Part shown: positions 25,112 through 32,538 of the stretch, one piece after another
How positions within the stretch are numbered: the stretch's first letter is position 1
Layout: each line of letters opens with the position of its first letter
Source: Novosphingobium sediminicola
GTDB lineage: Bacteria; Pseudomonadota; Alphaproteobacteria; Sphingomonadales; Sphingomonadaceae
Reading direction: 5' to 3'
Length of the DNA: 64,000 nt
Assembly (NCBI RefSeq): GCF_014196525.1
Contig: NZ_JACIDX010000013.1
Location: 114,570-178,569 of the forward strand
Position numbers and translations under genes: made by a program
Notes under the pieces: model-generated
The model's database searches: none
Seen by the model: only the letters and a program-made list of their open reading frames with translations
What the model was told of the DNA's origin: nothing

Positions 25112-26014
25112 TCAACCGCGCCCTAACCGCGCCCCGTTTGGCCCGTCCAGCGCCTGCACCGCCGCGCCCGCAATCCGCGCCCGCTCGCGCACAAAGGCCT
25201 CGATGATCGGATGCGGCATTTTGGCATATTCGCGCGGGGTCATGCCCATGAATTGCCGAAACTCGCGCACGAATTGGGCCTGATCGTGATAATGTCCGTC
25301 CAGCGCGCCGATCCATTTGAGCGATGGGTCGAGCATGAACTGGGCAAGGCTGCGCATGAAGCGCTGGCGGCGCAGCAAGGTTTTCGGGCCAAAGCCGAAG
25401 GATTGCTGGCAAAGCCGCTCAACCGTGCGCGCGCTGGTTCCCGCGCGGCGGGCCATTTCGGCCACGCTGGAAACGCCCGGATCGATCATCGCAGCATGAA
25501 TCGCCTGAACCCTTTGATCATCACCCGGCCCCATGGAGGGCCACTCGGCAAAGAACCGGCCGATCCGCCCCAGTTCGCCCTCGACATCGGGTTCAGGCCC
25601 GAAAATCGCCTCGGCCAGCGGCATGAAGGGCGCAAAGCCATCATGCCCCGCCCCGTCCAGCACCGCATCGGCCAGTTCGGACGCGGGCAATCCGACAAAT
25701 CGCGCCCAGCCCAGCGGCAACAGGCCCACGCCCCAGATCCGGCATGGCCCCACTTCGAAACGCACCGCATGGCCGCTGGGGCCGGTCACCGCAAAATGGC
25801 AATCGGCAATGCCCATGCCCCGCGCATTGCGCGCGGCCAGCGGCCCACCGGAGGAAAAACGCAGATTGGCCCATTCGGGATGCAGATAATCGACCACACG
25901 CTGGCCGGGCGCGAGATCGATCTCGGCCAAATAGAAGGTCGTGAAATACCGCGCCAGCTCCGCCGGAGGGGCGAAGAACCGGGCTCGGACCGATGATCCG
26001 CGCGTCAATGGCAT
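25112..26014 (-). CDS. AraC-type transcriptional regulator
   Basis: A 300-residue regulator with an AraC-type double helix-turn-helix at the C-terminus (about residues 175-275): VSSVAEMARRAGTSARTVERLCQQSFGFGPKTLLRRQRFMRSL and then DQAQFVREFRQFMGMTPREY, the second-helix signature. The N-terminal 165 residues are an unassigned sensor-like domain. No clear target operon adjoins it: pheS lies downstream and rplT upstream, each with its own signals. Confidence 0.85.
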   Translation of the reverse strand: MPLTRGSSVRARFFAPPAELARYFTTFYLAEIDLAPGQRVVDYLHPEWANLRFSSGGPLAARNARGMGIADCHFAVTGPSGHAVRFEVGPCRIWGVGLLPLGWARFVGLPASELADAVLDGAGHDGFAPFMPLAEAIFGPEPDVEGELGRIGRFFAEWPSMGPGDDQRVQAIHAAMIDPGVSSVAEMARRAGTSARTVERLCQQSFGFGPKTLLRRQRFMRSLAQFMLDPSLKWIGALDGHYHDQAQFVREFRQFMGMTPREYAKMPHPIIEAFVRERARIAGAAVQALDGPNGARLGRG

Positions 26015-26109
26015 CCCTTATCTTTTTGCCTTATCTTTTTGCGAACCTTATGCCCTGTTGATGGCGCATCCCACAGGTGAAGGCAAGTTCACCTACGCGC
26101 ATCGGGCAA

Positions 26110-26145
26110 CAAAAAAGGCGCGGAGGAGAAGCCCCCCGCGCCCTT
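26110..26145 (-). terminator. Terminator of rpmI-rplT
   Basis: Seven-base stem (GGCGCGG / CCGCGCC) followed on the minus strand by six T residues, about 25 bases behind the rplT stop codon. Confidence 0.85.
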
Positions 26146-26167
26146 TCTGTCCAATCGGCCTGCGCGC

Positions 26168-26530
26168 TTACGCGGCGGGCAGAGCAGCCTTGGCCTGAGC
26201 CAGAACAGCCGAGAACACGGCCGCTTCGTTCAGCGCCAGATCGGCCAGCGACTTGCGGTCCAGTTGGATGCCAGCCAGCTTGATGCCGTTGATGAACTGC
26301 GAATAGGTCAGGCCTTCGGCGCGAACCGCAGCGTTGATACGCTGGATCCACAGAGCGCGGAAGGTACGCTTCTTGACCTTGCGGTCGCGGTAAGCGTACT
26401 GACCGGCCTTTTCAACGGCCTGACGAGCAACGCGGATCGTATTCTTGCGACGACCGCGGTAACCCTTGGCCTGTTCCAGAATATTCTTGTGCTTGGCGCG
26501 GGTGGTAACACCCCTTTTGACACGTGCCAT
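26168..26530 (-). CDS. rplT: 50S ribosomal protein L20
   Basis: Ribosomal protein L20 binds 23S rRNA and is needed early in 50S assembly. The 120-residue protein matches the family throughout: MARVKRGVTTRAKHKNIL at the N-terminus, YRDRKVKKRTFRALWIQRINAA in the middle, and LDRKSLADLA near the C-terminus. It is the second gene of an rpmI-rplT pair with a 14-base gap. infC, which often precedes this pair, is not in this position. Confidence 0.98.
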   Translation of the reverse strand: MARVKRGVTTRAKHKNILEQAKGYRGRRKNTIRVARQAVEKAGQYAYRDRKVKKRTFRALWIQRINAAVRAEGLTYSQFINGIKLAGIQLDRKSLADLALNEAAVFSAVLAQAKAALPAA

Positions 26531-26544
26531 AACTCAGTAACTCC

Positions 26545-26748
26545 TCAGTTCAGCCCGTAGGGCGCCCACTTCTTGATCACCTTCGCGTCCGCGTCGGAGA
26601 TCACCTCGGTGCCACGGTTCTGACGGATGTACTTCGAATTATGGCTGATCAAACGGTGACGCTTGCCAGCGACGCCATGCTTGACCTTACCGGTGGCGGT
26701 GATCTTGAAGCGCTTCTTCACACCGCTCTTGGTCTTCATCTTGGGCAT
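26545..26748 (-). CDS. rpmI: 50S ribosomal protein L35
   Basis: Ribosomal protein L35, 67 residues, with the standard start MPKMKTKSGVKKRFK and the basic central KHGVAGKRHRLISHNSK stretch. Two in-frame ATG codons lie two codons apart; ATG 26748 is preferred because it gives the conserved N-terminus and has AAGGAG six bases upstream. It is the first gene of the pair with rplT. Confidence 0.97.
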   Translation of the reverse strand: MPKMKTKSGVKKRFKITATGKVKHGVAGKRHRLISHNSKYIRQNRGTEVISDADAKVIKKWAPYGLN

Positions 26749-26999
26749 TTTCATCTCCTTGATCTAGCGGTCCGTCCCGCTTGCCGTGGCAGCCCTTGAT
26801 GGCCAGGCAGGCGAGCGAATCTGCCTTGCGGCAAATCCTCCGAACCGGTTGAAGGGGCGGCCCTTAGGGGTATCGCCCCCCAAATGCAAGGGCATTGATG
26901 GGGGTGGAGCCTTTGATGTTGCCCCGACATATCCGTGTCACGGCCCGGTGCCAGCCCTCTCCCCCGGCCAACTCACAAACAACTGACACCCTTGCCTTT

Positions 27000-27014
27000 T
27001 GCGAATGATCCGCA
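27000..27014 (+). promoter_or_regulatory. Fur box 1 upstream of bfd
   Basis: The 15-base sequence TGCGAATGATCCGCA is a near-perfect palindrome around one centre base and closely fits the alphaproteobacterial Fur motif TGCRAATNATTYGCA. It lies 65 bases upstream of the bfd start. Confidence 0.7.
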
Positions 27015-27027
27015 AGAAGCTTGCTAT

Positions 27028-27042
27028 TGCGAGTGTTTCGCA
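27028..27042 (+). promoter_or_regulatory. Fur box 2 upstream of bfd
   Basis: A second 15-base palindrome, TGCGAGTGTTTCGCA, with intact outer half-sites TGCGA / TCGCA, lies 28 bases downstream of the first, centre to centre. Two sites on nearly the same helix face suggest cooperative Fur binding at the bfd-bfr promoter. Confidence 0.6.
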
Positions 27043-27079
27043 TTATAAGGCGATTCATTCTCTCTGGAGCCTCGTGGCA

Positions 27080-27256
27080 ATGTATATCTGCATCTGCAAT
27101 GCCCTGCGTGAAAAAGACCTGCGCGCCACCGCCCGCTGTCATGCCGGTGATGCCGAAACGCTCTACAACCGCCTCGGCTGTCGCCCGCAATGCCGCCAAT
27201 GCCTCGAAGATGCCGATCAGATCGTGGCCGAAGAGCGCAGCGCCGTTCCGGCCTGA
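27080..27256 (+). CDS. bfd: Bacterioferritin-associated ferredoxin
   Basis: Bfd is a small [2Fe-2S] ferredoxin that reduces the heme of bacterioferritin so that stored iron is released. The 58-residue protein has the ligand cysteines at 4 and 6 (MYICICN) and 38 and 41 (CRPQCRQC), the same numbering as in Pseudomonas aeruginosa Bfd. The frame is open further upstream, but the family start is MYICICN. It is followed by bfr after a 67-base gap and is preceded by two Fur-box-like sites, so iron control of the pair is likely. Confidence 0.93.
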   Translation: MYICICNALREKDLRATARCHAGDAETLYNRLGCRPQCRQCLEDADQIVAEERSAVPA

Positions 27257-27323
27257 AGATCCATTTGCCTGCCCCATTCCGGCACGTTAGGCTGGCCGCT
27301 CAAGCCAAGCCGGAGACAAAACC

Positions 27324-27803
27324 ATGAAGGGCGACGCCAAGGTCATCGAGTATCTGAATAAGGCACTCTATAACGAGCTGACCGCGATCAATCAGTACTG
27401 GCTGCATTTCCGGCTGCTCGACAATTGGGGCGTGCATAAGCTGGCCCAGTTCGAACGCCATGAATCGATCGACGAGATGAAGCACGCCGACCTGCTGGCT
27501 GATCGCATCCTCTTTCTCGAAGGCTTGCCCAATTTCCAGAATCTGGGCCGGTTGCGCATCGGCGAATCGGTCGAAGAAGTCATCAAGGCCGATCTCGCGC
27601 TGGAAATGGACGCGATCCCCCTGCTTAAGGACGCCATCGCCTATAGCGAAAGCGTGCGCGACTTCATCAGCCGCGACCTGTTCCAGAAGATTCTCGAAAG
27701 CGAGGAAGGCCATGTCGATACGCTGGAAAAGCAGCTCGACATGATCGAGCGGATGGGCATCCAGAACTACATCCAGCTCAACAGCGAAGCGCCCAAGGAT
27801 TAA
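27324..27803 (+). CDS. bfr: Bacterioferritin
   Basis: A 159-residue heme-containing iron store that assembles into 24-mer cages. The E. coli-type ligands are in register: ferroxidase Glu18 (NELTAIN), Glu51 and His54, and the heme-ligating Met52, all in HESIDEMKHAD; a later EEGH motif supplies Glu127/His130. Full-length and without odd features. It follows bfd and probably shares its iron-regulated promoter. The stop overlaps that of the convergent neighbour. Confidence 0.96.
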   Translation: MKGDAKVIEYLNKALYNELTAINQYWLHFRLLDNWGVHKLAQFERHESIDEMKHADLLADRILFLEGLPNFQNLGRLRIGESVEEVIKADLALEMDAIPLLKDAIAYSESVRDFISRDLFQKILESEEGHVDTLEKQLDMIERMGIQNYIQLNSEAPKD

Positions 27804-28204
27804 GCGGCAAAGGCCCGCCGCCGTCGGTGGGCCAACAGCCATGCGCGAAAATCACCACAGGCGATCCGGCGCGCCCCGCGCGGCAAAGCACCGCGCCAGA
27901 CATAGGCATAGGCGGTGATCGCGCCAAGCTTCATCCTGCCCCGCCGGTATTCGGGCCCTTCATAGGCATCCATCCGCGCCAGCGCCCGCGCATTGAAACG
28001 CGGCCCCGCGCGATAAACCCTGCCCCGCACCACCCCCGCGCCCGGCACCAGCGCCGGATACCACCCCGCCGGATCAGGCACCGCATAGAGCCGCCCGCGC
28101 ACACTGGCCGCGCGGCCACTTTCCAGCAAGGCATGGACGGCCCGTTCATGCCGGTTGCCCATGCCCGCCATCAATGTTCCATAGAAGAAGAAATGCAGGC
28201 TCAA
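27800..28204 (-). CDS. Gamma-glutamylcyclotransferase-like (AIG2 family) protein
   Basis: A 134-residue protein of the gamma-glutamylcyclotransferase/AIG2-like fold, recognised by FFYGTLMAGMGN at the N-terminus, RGRLYAVPDPAGWYPALVPG in the middle and the acidic MDAYEGPEYRRG segment, which carries the likely catalytic Glu. The substrate is unknown. The gene overlaps the upstream phosphatase gene by four bases and the stop of bfr by four bases. The C-terminus is basic (HRRRRAFAA). Confidence 0.8.
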   Translation of the reverse strand: MSLHFFFYGTLMAGMGNRHERAVHALLESGRAASVRGRLYAVPDPAGWYPALVPGAGVVRGRVYRAGPRFNARALARMDAYEGPEYRRGRMKLGAITAYAYVWRGALPRGARRIACGDFRAWLLAHRRRRAFAA

Positions 28205-29019
28205 TGCTCGTGGTGGTGCCCGTGCTGGTGATCGTGATTGCAGGCCAGCGCCTCGACCGCATCATCCTGCCGCGCCGGATCGCCCAGCGCCAGCACATGC
28301 CCGGTCGAACCGGCGTGCAGCGGATCGCCGTTCCAGTCGCACATCAAACCGCCCGCGCCCTCGACCACCGGCACCAGCGCGGCCCAGTCATGCAGCTTGA
28401 GCCCGGCCTCGCACACGATGTCGAGATGGCCGCTGGCCAGCATCGCGTAATTATAGCAATCGCCGCCCATCACCATCCGGCGATAATCGGTCTTGGCGGC
28501 CAGGCCCATGAAATGCTCGCCCTCATGGTCGCTGAAATAATGCGGGCCGGTGGTGGCGATGGTGGCGTCGGACAATTCGCGGCAGCGCCGGGTGCTCACC
28601 GGCTGGCCATTGAACGTCGTCTTGCGGCCCGATGCGCCCACCCAGCGCTCCCCCGCAATCGGCTGATCGATCACGCCCAGCACCGGCCAGCCCTCGATCA
28701 CCAGCGCGATCAGCGTGCCAAAGATCGCGCGGCCCGCCAAAAACCCCGCGGTGCCGTCAATCGGGTCCAGCACCCAACTGCGCCCCGAGGTTCCGGCCGT
28801 AATGCCATATTCCTCACCGATGATCGTGTCATCGGGGCGCTCGACGCGCAGGATCGCGCGCATCGCTTCCTCGGCCGCCTGATCGGCAAGGGTGACGGGG
28901 CTGGCGTCCTCCTTGCGCTCGCTGGCCACGCCGGACCGGAAGAAGGGGCGGATCGCCGCGCCCGCCGCATCGGCAAGACGTTGGGCAAGATCAATGTCGG
29001 CATCAAGGTTCAGTTTCAT
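28201..29019 (-). CDS. hisN: Inositol monophosphatase family phosphatase, histidinol-phosphatase-like (HisN)
   Basis: A magnesium-dependent phosphatase of the IMPase superfamily, 272 residues, closest in pattern to the HisN-type histidinol-phosphatases. Metal-site motifs are visible: GEEYG (about residue 68), DPIDGTAGF (about 84) and LHDWAALVPVVEGAGG with the third-site Asp near residue 210. The last twelve residues contain seven histidines. ATG 29019 is preferred over an in-frame start eight codons earlier because it matches the family's N-terminus; this is an inference. It is coupled to the cyclotransferase-like gene by an ATGA overlap. Confidence 0.8.
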   Translation of the reverse strand: MKLNLDADIDLAQRLADAAGAAIRPFFRSGVASERKEDASPVTLADQAAEEAMRAILRVERPDDTIIGEEYGITAGTSGRSWVLDPIDGTAGFLAGRAIFGTLIALVIEGWPVLGVIDQPIAGERWVGASGRKTTFNGQPVSTRRCRELSDATIATTGPHYFSDHEGEHFMGLAAKTDYRRMVMGGDCYNYAMLASGHLDIVCEAGLKLHDWAALVPVVEGAGGLMCDWNGDPLHAGSTGHVLALGDPARQDDAVEALACNHDHQHGHHHEH

Positions 29020-29176
29020 GGGGCTGCTTGTGCCTTTGCCCATGGGGTCGGGTCAAGCCGCAAGGCTGGCAATATAAGATGACAATCGGTTGACAAAGCG
29101 GCCCACAAGGGAAATTGAACTACTCAGGTTCAGGAAATGATTTTCACAACAAAAACGAATATCGGGTCCAATATTT

Positions 29177-30121
29177 ATGCTCAAGCCAACCAAACCGGCC
29201 CTTGATGAGGCGGTAACCCCGTTGGCCGGTCGGTCAAGCAAGGGCCAACCGCTGTCGTATAATCGCGCGCCCGCGCCCGATCTGGCGCCGTGGCTGGGGC
29301 GGATCTATGTCACGCCGGTCAATCTGCCGCCCGATTACTGCCTCTCATCAGGCATCTTTAACGACAGTTCGATGGTGCGCATCCAACTGGGCGGGAAATG
29401 GACCGCCCATACCGCAGATGGCATCCACCAGCTTGGCCGAGCGGCTCTGATCTTTGGCCCGCAAAGCAAGATCATGCCCGTCACCGTCGAGGGCAGTTTC
29501 ACCTCGATAGGCTATGCGCTCAATGCTGGCGCGGGCTATGCACTGTTCGGGCGCAGCGCGCATGAGATGGTCAACCGGCTGGTCCCGCTCGAACATTACG
29601 GGCTCAACAGCGAGGAAACGCTGGCCGCTTTCAGCCATACCGAGGACCCGGTGGCGATTGCCGATCTGCTCGAACGGCGTTTTCGCATTCTGGTGGAAAG
29701 CCTTGGCCGCCCCTTGCCCAATCCGATCAGCACCGCCTTCGAGGCGCTATCCTATGCCCATCCCAACGCCAGCATCAGCGAGTTTGCCGCCGAAATGGCG
29801 ATCAGCACGCGGCAATTGGAACGGATCGTGCGGCGCGATTTCGGCATGCCGCCCAAACAGGTGATGCGCCGCGCCCGCGCGCTCGACATGGCCAGCCATC
29901 TGCACGGCGTGGCCGACGAGGCCGAGGCCGAGGAGCTGATCCTGCGCTATTTCGATCAGGCGCAGATGACGCGCGAATTTACCGAATTGTTCGGCGTGAC
30001 CCCGCGCCGCTTTGTGCGCACGCCCAATCCGCTGCTGACGCTGGCGCTGGAATCGCGGCAGGCCAAAAGGCTCGAAGCGCTCGAGCGCGTGCCGCCTGGC
30101 GGCAACCGTCCCTGGCAGTAA
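29177..30121 (+). CDS. AraC-type transcriptional regulator
   Basis: A 314-residue protein with an AraC-type DNA-binding region at about 195-290 (ASISEFAAEMAISTRQLERIVRRDFGMPPKQVMRRARAL, then QAQMTREFTELFGVTPRRF). The N-terminal 180 residues form an unassigned ligand-sensing type domain. It is flanked by divergent hisN-like and convergent prs genes, so no target is evident. The start at 29177 lacks a strong ribosome site and is not certain. The stop codon lies within a short tandem duplication. Confidence 0.85.
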   Translation: MLKPTKPALDEAVTPLAGRSSKGQPLSYNRAPAPDLAPWLGRIYVTPVNLPPDYCLSSGIFNDSSMVRIQLGGKWTAHTADGIHQLGRAALIFGPQSKIMPVTVEGSFTSIGYALNAGAGYALFGRSAHEMVNRLVPLEHYGLNSEETLAAFSHTEDPVAIADLLERRFRILVESLGRPLPNPISTAFEALSYAHPNASISEFAAEMAISTRQLERIVRRDFGMPPKQVMRRARALDMASHLHGVADEAEAEELILRYFDQAQMTREFTELFGVTPRRFVRTPNPLLTLALESRQAKRLEALERVPPGGNRPWQ

Positions 30122-30144
30122 AAGGCGCCCCTGGCAGTAAAGGC
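30110..30144. repeat. Short tandem duplication at the end of the AraC-type gene
   Basis: CCCTGGCAGTAAA occurs twice, 19 bases apart, the first copy carrying the last codons and stop of the AraC-type gene. It looks like a small slippage or replication duplication. Confidence 0.85.
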
Positions 30145-30171
30145 CCCCGCCAGCGGCAGAGGGCCTTATAA
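30143..30171 (-). terminator. Terminator-like hairpin after prs
   Basis: A stem AAGGCCC / GGGGCCTT lies just behind the prs stop codon on the minus strand, followed by a short T run (TTTACTGCC). It is weaker than other terminators in the window. Confidence 0.5.
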
Positions 30172-30174
30172 GTC

Positions 30175-31110
30175 TTAGTCGAACAGGCTCGACACCGAGC
30201 TTTCATCCGCAATACGGCGGATCGCCTCGCCGATCAGCGGGGCGATGGTCAGCAGGCGGATCTTGTTCGATTCCTGCGTTTCCTCGGTCGGCAGGATCGA
30301 GTCGGTGATGACCAGTTCCTTGAGCGCCGAATTGTTGACGCGCGACACCGCCGCACCCGACAACACGCCATGCGTGATATAGGCCGTGACCGAAGCCGCG
30401 CCCGCATCCATCAGCGCCTGCGCCGCGTTGCACAGCGTGCCGCCCGAATCGATGATGTCGTCGATCAGGATGCAGGTGCGCCCCTTCACGTCGCCGATGA
30501 TGTTCATCACTTCCGACACGCCCGGCTTGTCGCGGCGCTTGTCCACGATGGAGAGCGGCGCATTGTTCAGACGCTTGGCCAGCGCGCGGGCGCGCACCAC
30601 GCCGCCAACGTCAGGCGAGACCACCATCAGACCGGCATCGCCATTGCGCGCCAGAATGTCGGCGGCCATCACGGGGGCGGCAAACAGGTTGTCGGTGGGA
30701 ATGTCGAAGAAGCCCTGGATCTGACCGGCGTGCAGATCAACCGCCAGCACGCGGTCCGCGCCCGCCGTGGTGATCAGATTGGCCACCAGCTTGGCCGAGA
30801 TCGGCGTGCGGGGGCCGGGCTTGCGGTCCTGACGGGCATAGCCGAAATAGGGCATAACGGCCGTGATGCGCTTGGCCGAGGCGCGACGCAGCGCGTCGAT
30901 GCAGATCAGCAGTTCCATCAGGTTGTCATTGGTGGGATAGCTGGTCGACTGGATGACAAAGACATCCTCGCCGCGCACGTTCTCATTGATCTCGACGAAG
31001 ACTTCCTCGTCGGCAAACCGGCGCACGCTGGCGTCGGTCAGCTGCAGTTCCAGATAGCCCGCAATCGCGCGCGCCAGCGGCAGGTTACCGTTACCGGCAA
31101 GGATCTTCAT
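30175..31110 (-). CDS. prs: Ribose-phosphate pyrophosphokinase
   Basis: Prs makes PRPP from ribose 5-phosphate and ATP, the precursor for nucleotides, histidine and tryptophan. The 311-residue protein has the family signatures: KILAGNGNLPLARAIAGYL at the N-terminus, DLHAGQIQGFFDIPTDNL and the PRPP-binding loop CILIDDIIDSGGTL. Length is normal. It appears to be a single transcript. Confidence 0.96.
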   Translation of the reverse strand: MKILAGNGNLPLARAIAGYLELQLTDASVRRFADEEVFVEINENVRGEDVFVIQSTSYPTNDNLMELLICIDALRRASAKRITAVMPYFGYARQDRKPGPRTPISAKLVANLITTAGADRVLAVDLHAGQIQGFFDIPTDNLFAAPVMAADILARNGDAGLMVVSPDVGGVVRARALAKRLNNAPLSIVDKRRDKPGVSEVMNIIGDVKGRTCILIDDIIDSGGTLCNAAQALMDAGAASVTAYITHGVLSGAAVSRVNNSALKELVITDSILPTEETQESNKIRLLTIAPLIGEAIRRIADESSVSSLFD

Positions 31111-31217
31111 TCGCGTATCTCCACTGCACGCGGCGTGAAAGACTCAGCCGCCGCGTTGCTTCCCTCGCGCGTGCCTCTAGCCAAGATCGGCAGGATTGCA
31201 AGGTTTGCCGCGCATAC

Positions 31218-31252
31218 AAAAGGGGGCAGAAGCGCAAACCCCTGCCCCCTTT
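31218..31252 (-). terminator. Terminator of glpX
   Basis: An eleven-base stem (AAAGGGGGCAG / CTGCCCCCTTT with a GC-rich loop) followed by a T stretch lies about 20 bases behind the glpX stop codon. Confidence 0.85.
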
Positions 31253-31271
31253 AGGATAATCGCAGCGCAGA

Positions 31272-32249
31272 TTAAGCCCGGCGGTCGCCCTTGACCCAGC
31301 GCACGGTGCCGGTGCTGGCGCGCATCACCACGCTTTCGGTGGTCAGGCGGCCGGTGCGCAGGCGCTTCACGCCTTTCAGCAGCGAGCCATCGGTCACCCC
31401 GCTGGCGGCAAAGATGCAATCGCCCTTGGCCAGCTCGGTCAGGTCATAGATCTTGTTCAGATCGGTGATGCCCCATTTGTAGGCGCGGGCCTTTTCATCC
31501 TCGTTGCGGAACACGAGGCGGCCCTTGAACTGGCCGCCGACACAGCGCAGAGCCGCAGCGGCCAGCACGCCTTCGGGTGCGCCGCCCTGGCCCATATACA
31601 TGTCGATGTTGGTTTCTTCGGTGTTGGTGGTGGCGATCACGCCCGCCACATCGCCGTCGCCGATCAGATAGACGCCGCAGCCAAGCGCGCGCAGTTCCTC
31701 GATCAGATCGGTGTGGCGCGGGCGGTCCAGCACGCAGACCACGATGTCTTCGGGCGGCACGCCCTTGGCGGCGGCCACGGCCTTGACGTTTTCGGTCGGG
31801 CTCTTGGCCAGATCAATGATGCCATCGGGATAGCCCGGCCCCACGGCCAGCTTGTCCATATAGGTGTCGGGCGCGTTGAGCAGACCGCCCTCTTCGGCGA
31901 TCGCCAGCACGGCCAGAGAGTTCGGACCGGCCTTGGCGCAGATCGTCGTGCCTTCCAGCGGGTCAAGCGCGATGTCGATCTTGGGGCCCTTGCCCGCGGC
32001 CGCGCCGACCTTCTCGCCGATATAGAGCATCGGGGCCTCGTCGCGCTCGCCCTCGCCGATCACCACGGTGCCGTCGATATACAGCTCGTTGAGCTTTTCG
32101 CGCATGGCTTCCACTGCCGCCGCGTCGGCGGCCTTCTCGTCGCCGCGCCCGATCAGCTTGGCCGAGGCGATGGCGGCCGCTTCAGTCACGCGCACCATTT
32201 CAAGCACCAGAACGCGGTCGAGAATCTTGCTGGCAGGAGTAGCGCTCAT
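31272..32249 (-). CDS. glpX: Fructose-1,6-bisphosphatase class II
   Basis: GlpX hydrolyses fructose 1,6-bisphosphate in gluconeogenesis. The 325-residue protein has the class II motifs: SAKLIGRGDEKAADAAAVEAMR, IGEGERDEAPMLYIGE and ALDPLEGTT (metal-binding), and GGAPEGVLAAAAL. It lies between prs and hom on the minus strand. A 290-base gap and a terminator separate it from hom upstream. Confidence 0.95.
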   Translation of the reverse strand: MSATPASKILDRVLVLEMVRVTEAAAIASAKLIGRGDEKAADAAAVEAMREKLNELYIDGTVVIGEGERDEAPMLYIGEKVGAAAGKGPKIDIALDPLEGTTICAKAGPNSLAVLAIAEEGGLLNAPDTYMDKLAVGPGYPDGIIDLAKSPTENVKAVAAAKGVPPEDIVVCVLDRPRHTDLIEELRALGCGVYLIGDGDVAGVIATTNTEETNIDMYMGQGGAPEGVLAAAALRCVGGQFKGRLVFRNEDEKARAYKWGITDLNKIYDLTELAKGDCIFAASGVTDGSLLKGVKRLRTGRLTTESVVMRASTGTVRWVKGDRRA

Positions 32250-32446
32250 AATCTGTCCGATTCCTTCAGGAATGTATGGCCCCTATGCCGGCCCTGTTGG
32301 TCGGCGGTGTGAATGCATGCTGTGAATACCTATGCAGACACGTCCGCTTACCTATGCATAACCCGATTGTCGAGCGGACAAATGCCGCAGATGCGAGGGC
32401 GGCGGCCCAAATCGGGCAACATACGAACCCAGCCATGGAGCGGGCA

Positions 32447-32480
32447 AAGAAAAACGCCGAGGGCATGGCCCCCGGCGTCG
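32447..32480 (-). terminator. Terminator of hom
   Basis: A stem (ACGCCGAGGG / CCCCCGGCGT with a small loop) followed on the minus strand by TTTTTC, about 60 bases behind the hom stop codon. Confidence 0.8.
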
Positions 32481-32538
32481 AAATTGTCTGAGTTACTGCG
32501 CATTTGCCCCGCGTGTTCAGCGAGGCTGAAACGCCGCG

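Larger units (their letters stand above)
26749..27079. other. Intergenic region between divergent rpmI and bfd
   Basis: About 330 bases with no supported gene. It contains the rpmI promoter side (minus strand, not resolved) and the iron-regulated bfd promoter with two Fur-box-like palindromes at 27000-27042. Confidence 0.6.

Noticed and set aside
26864..27277. A 137-codon minus-strand frame opposite bfd
   Set aside because: It covers the bfd gene and the Fur boxes in antisense and has no recognisable features.
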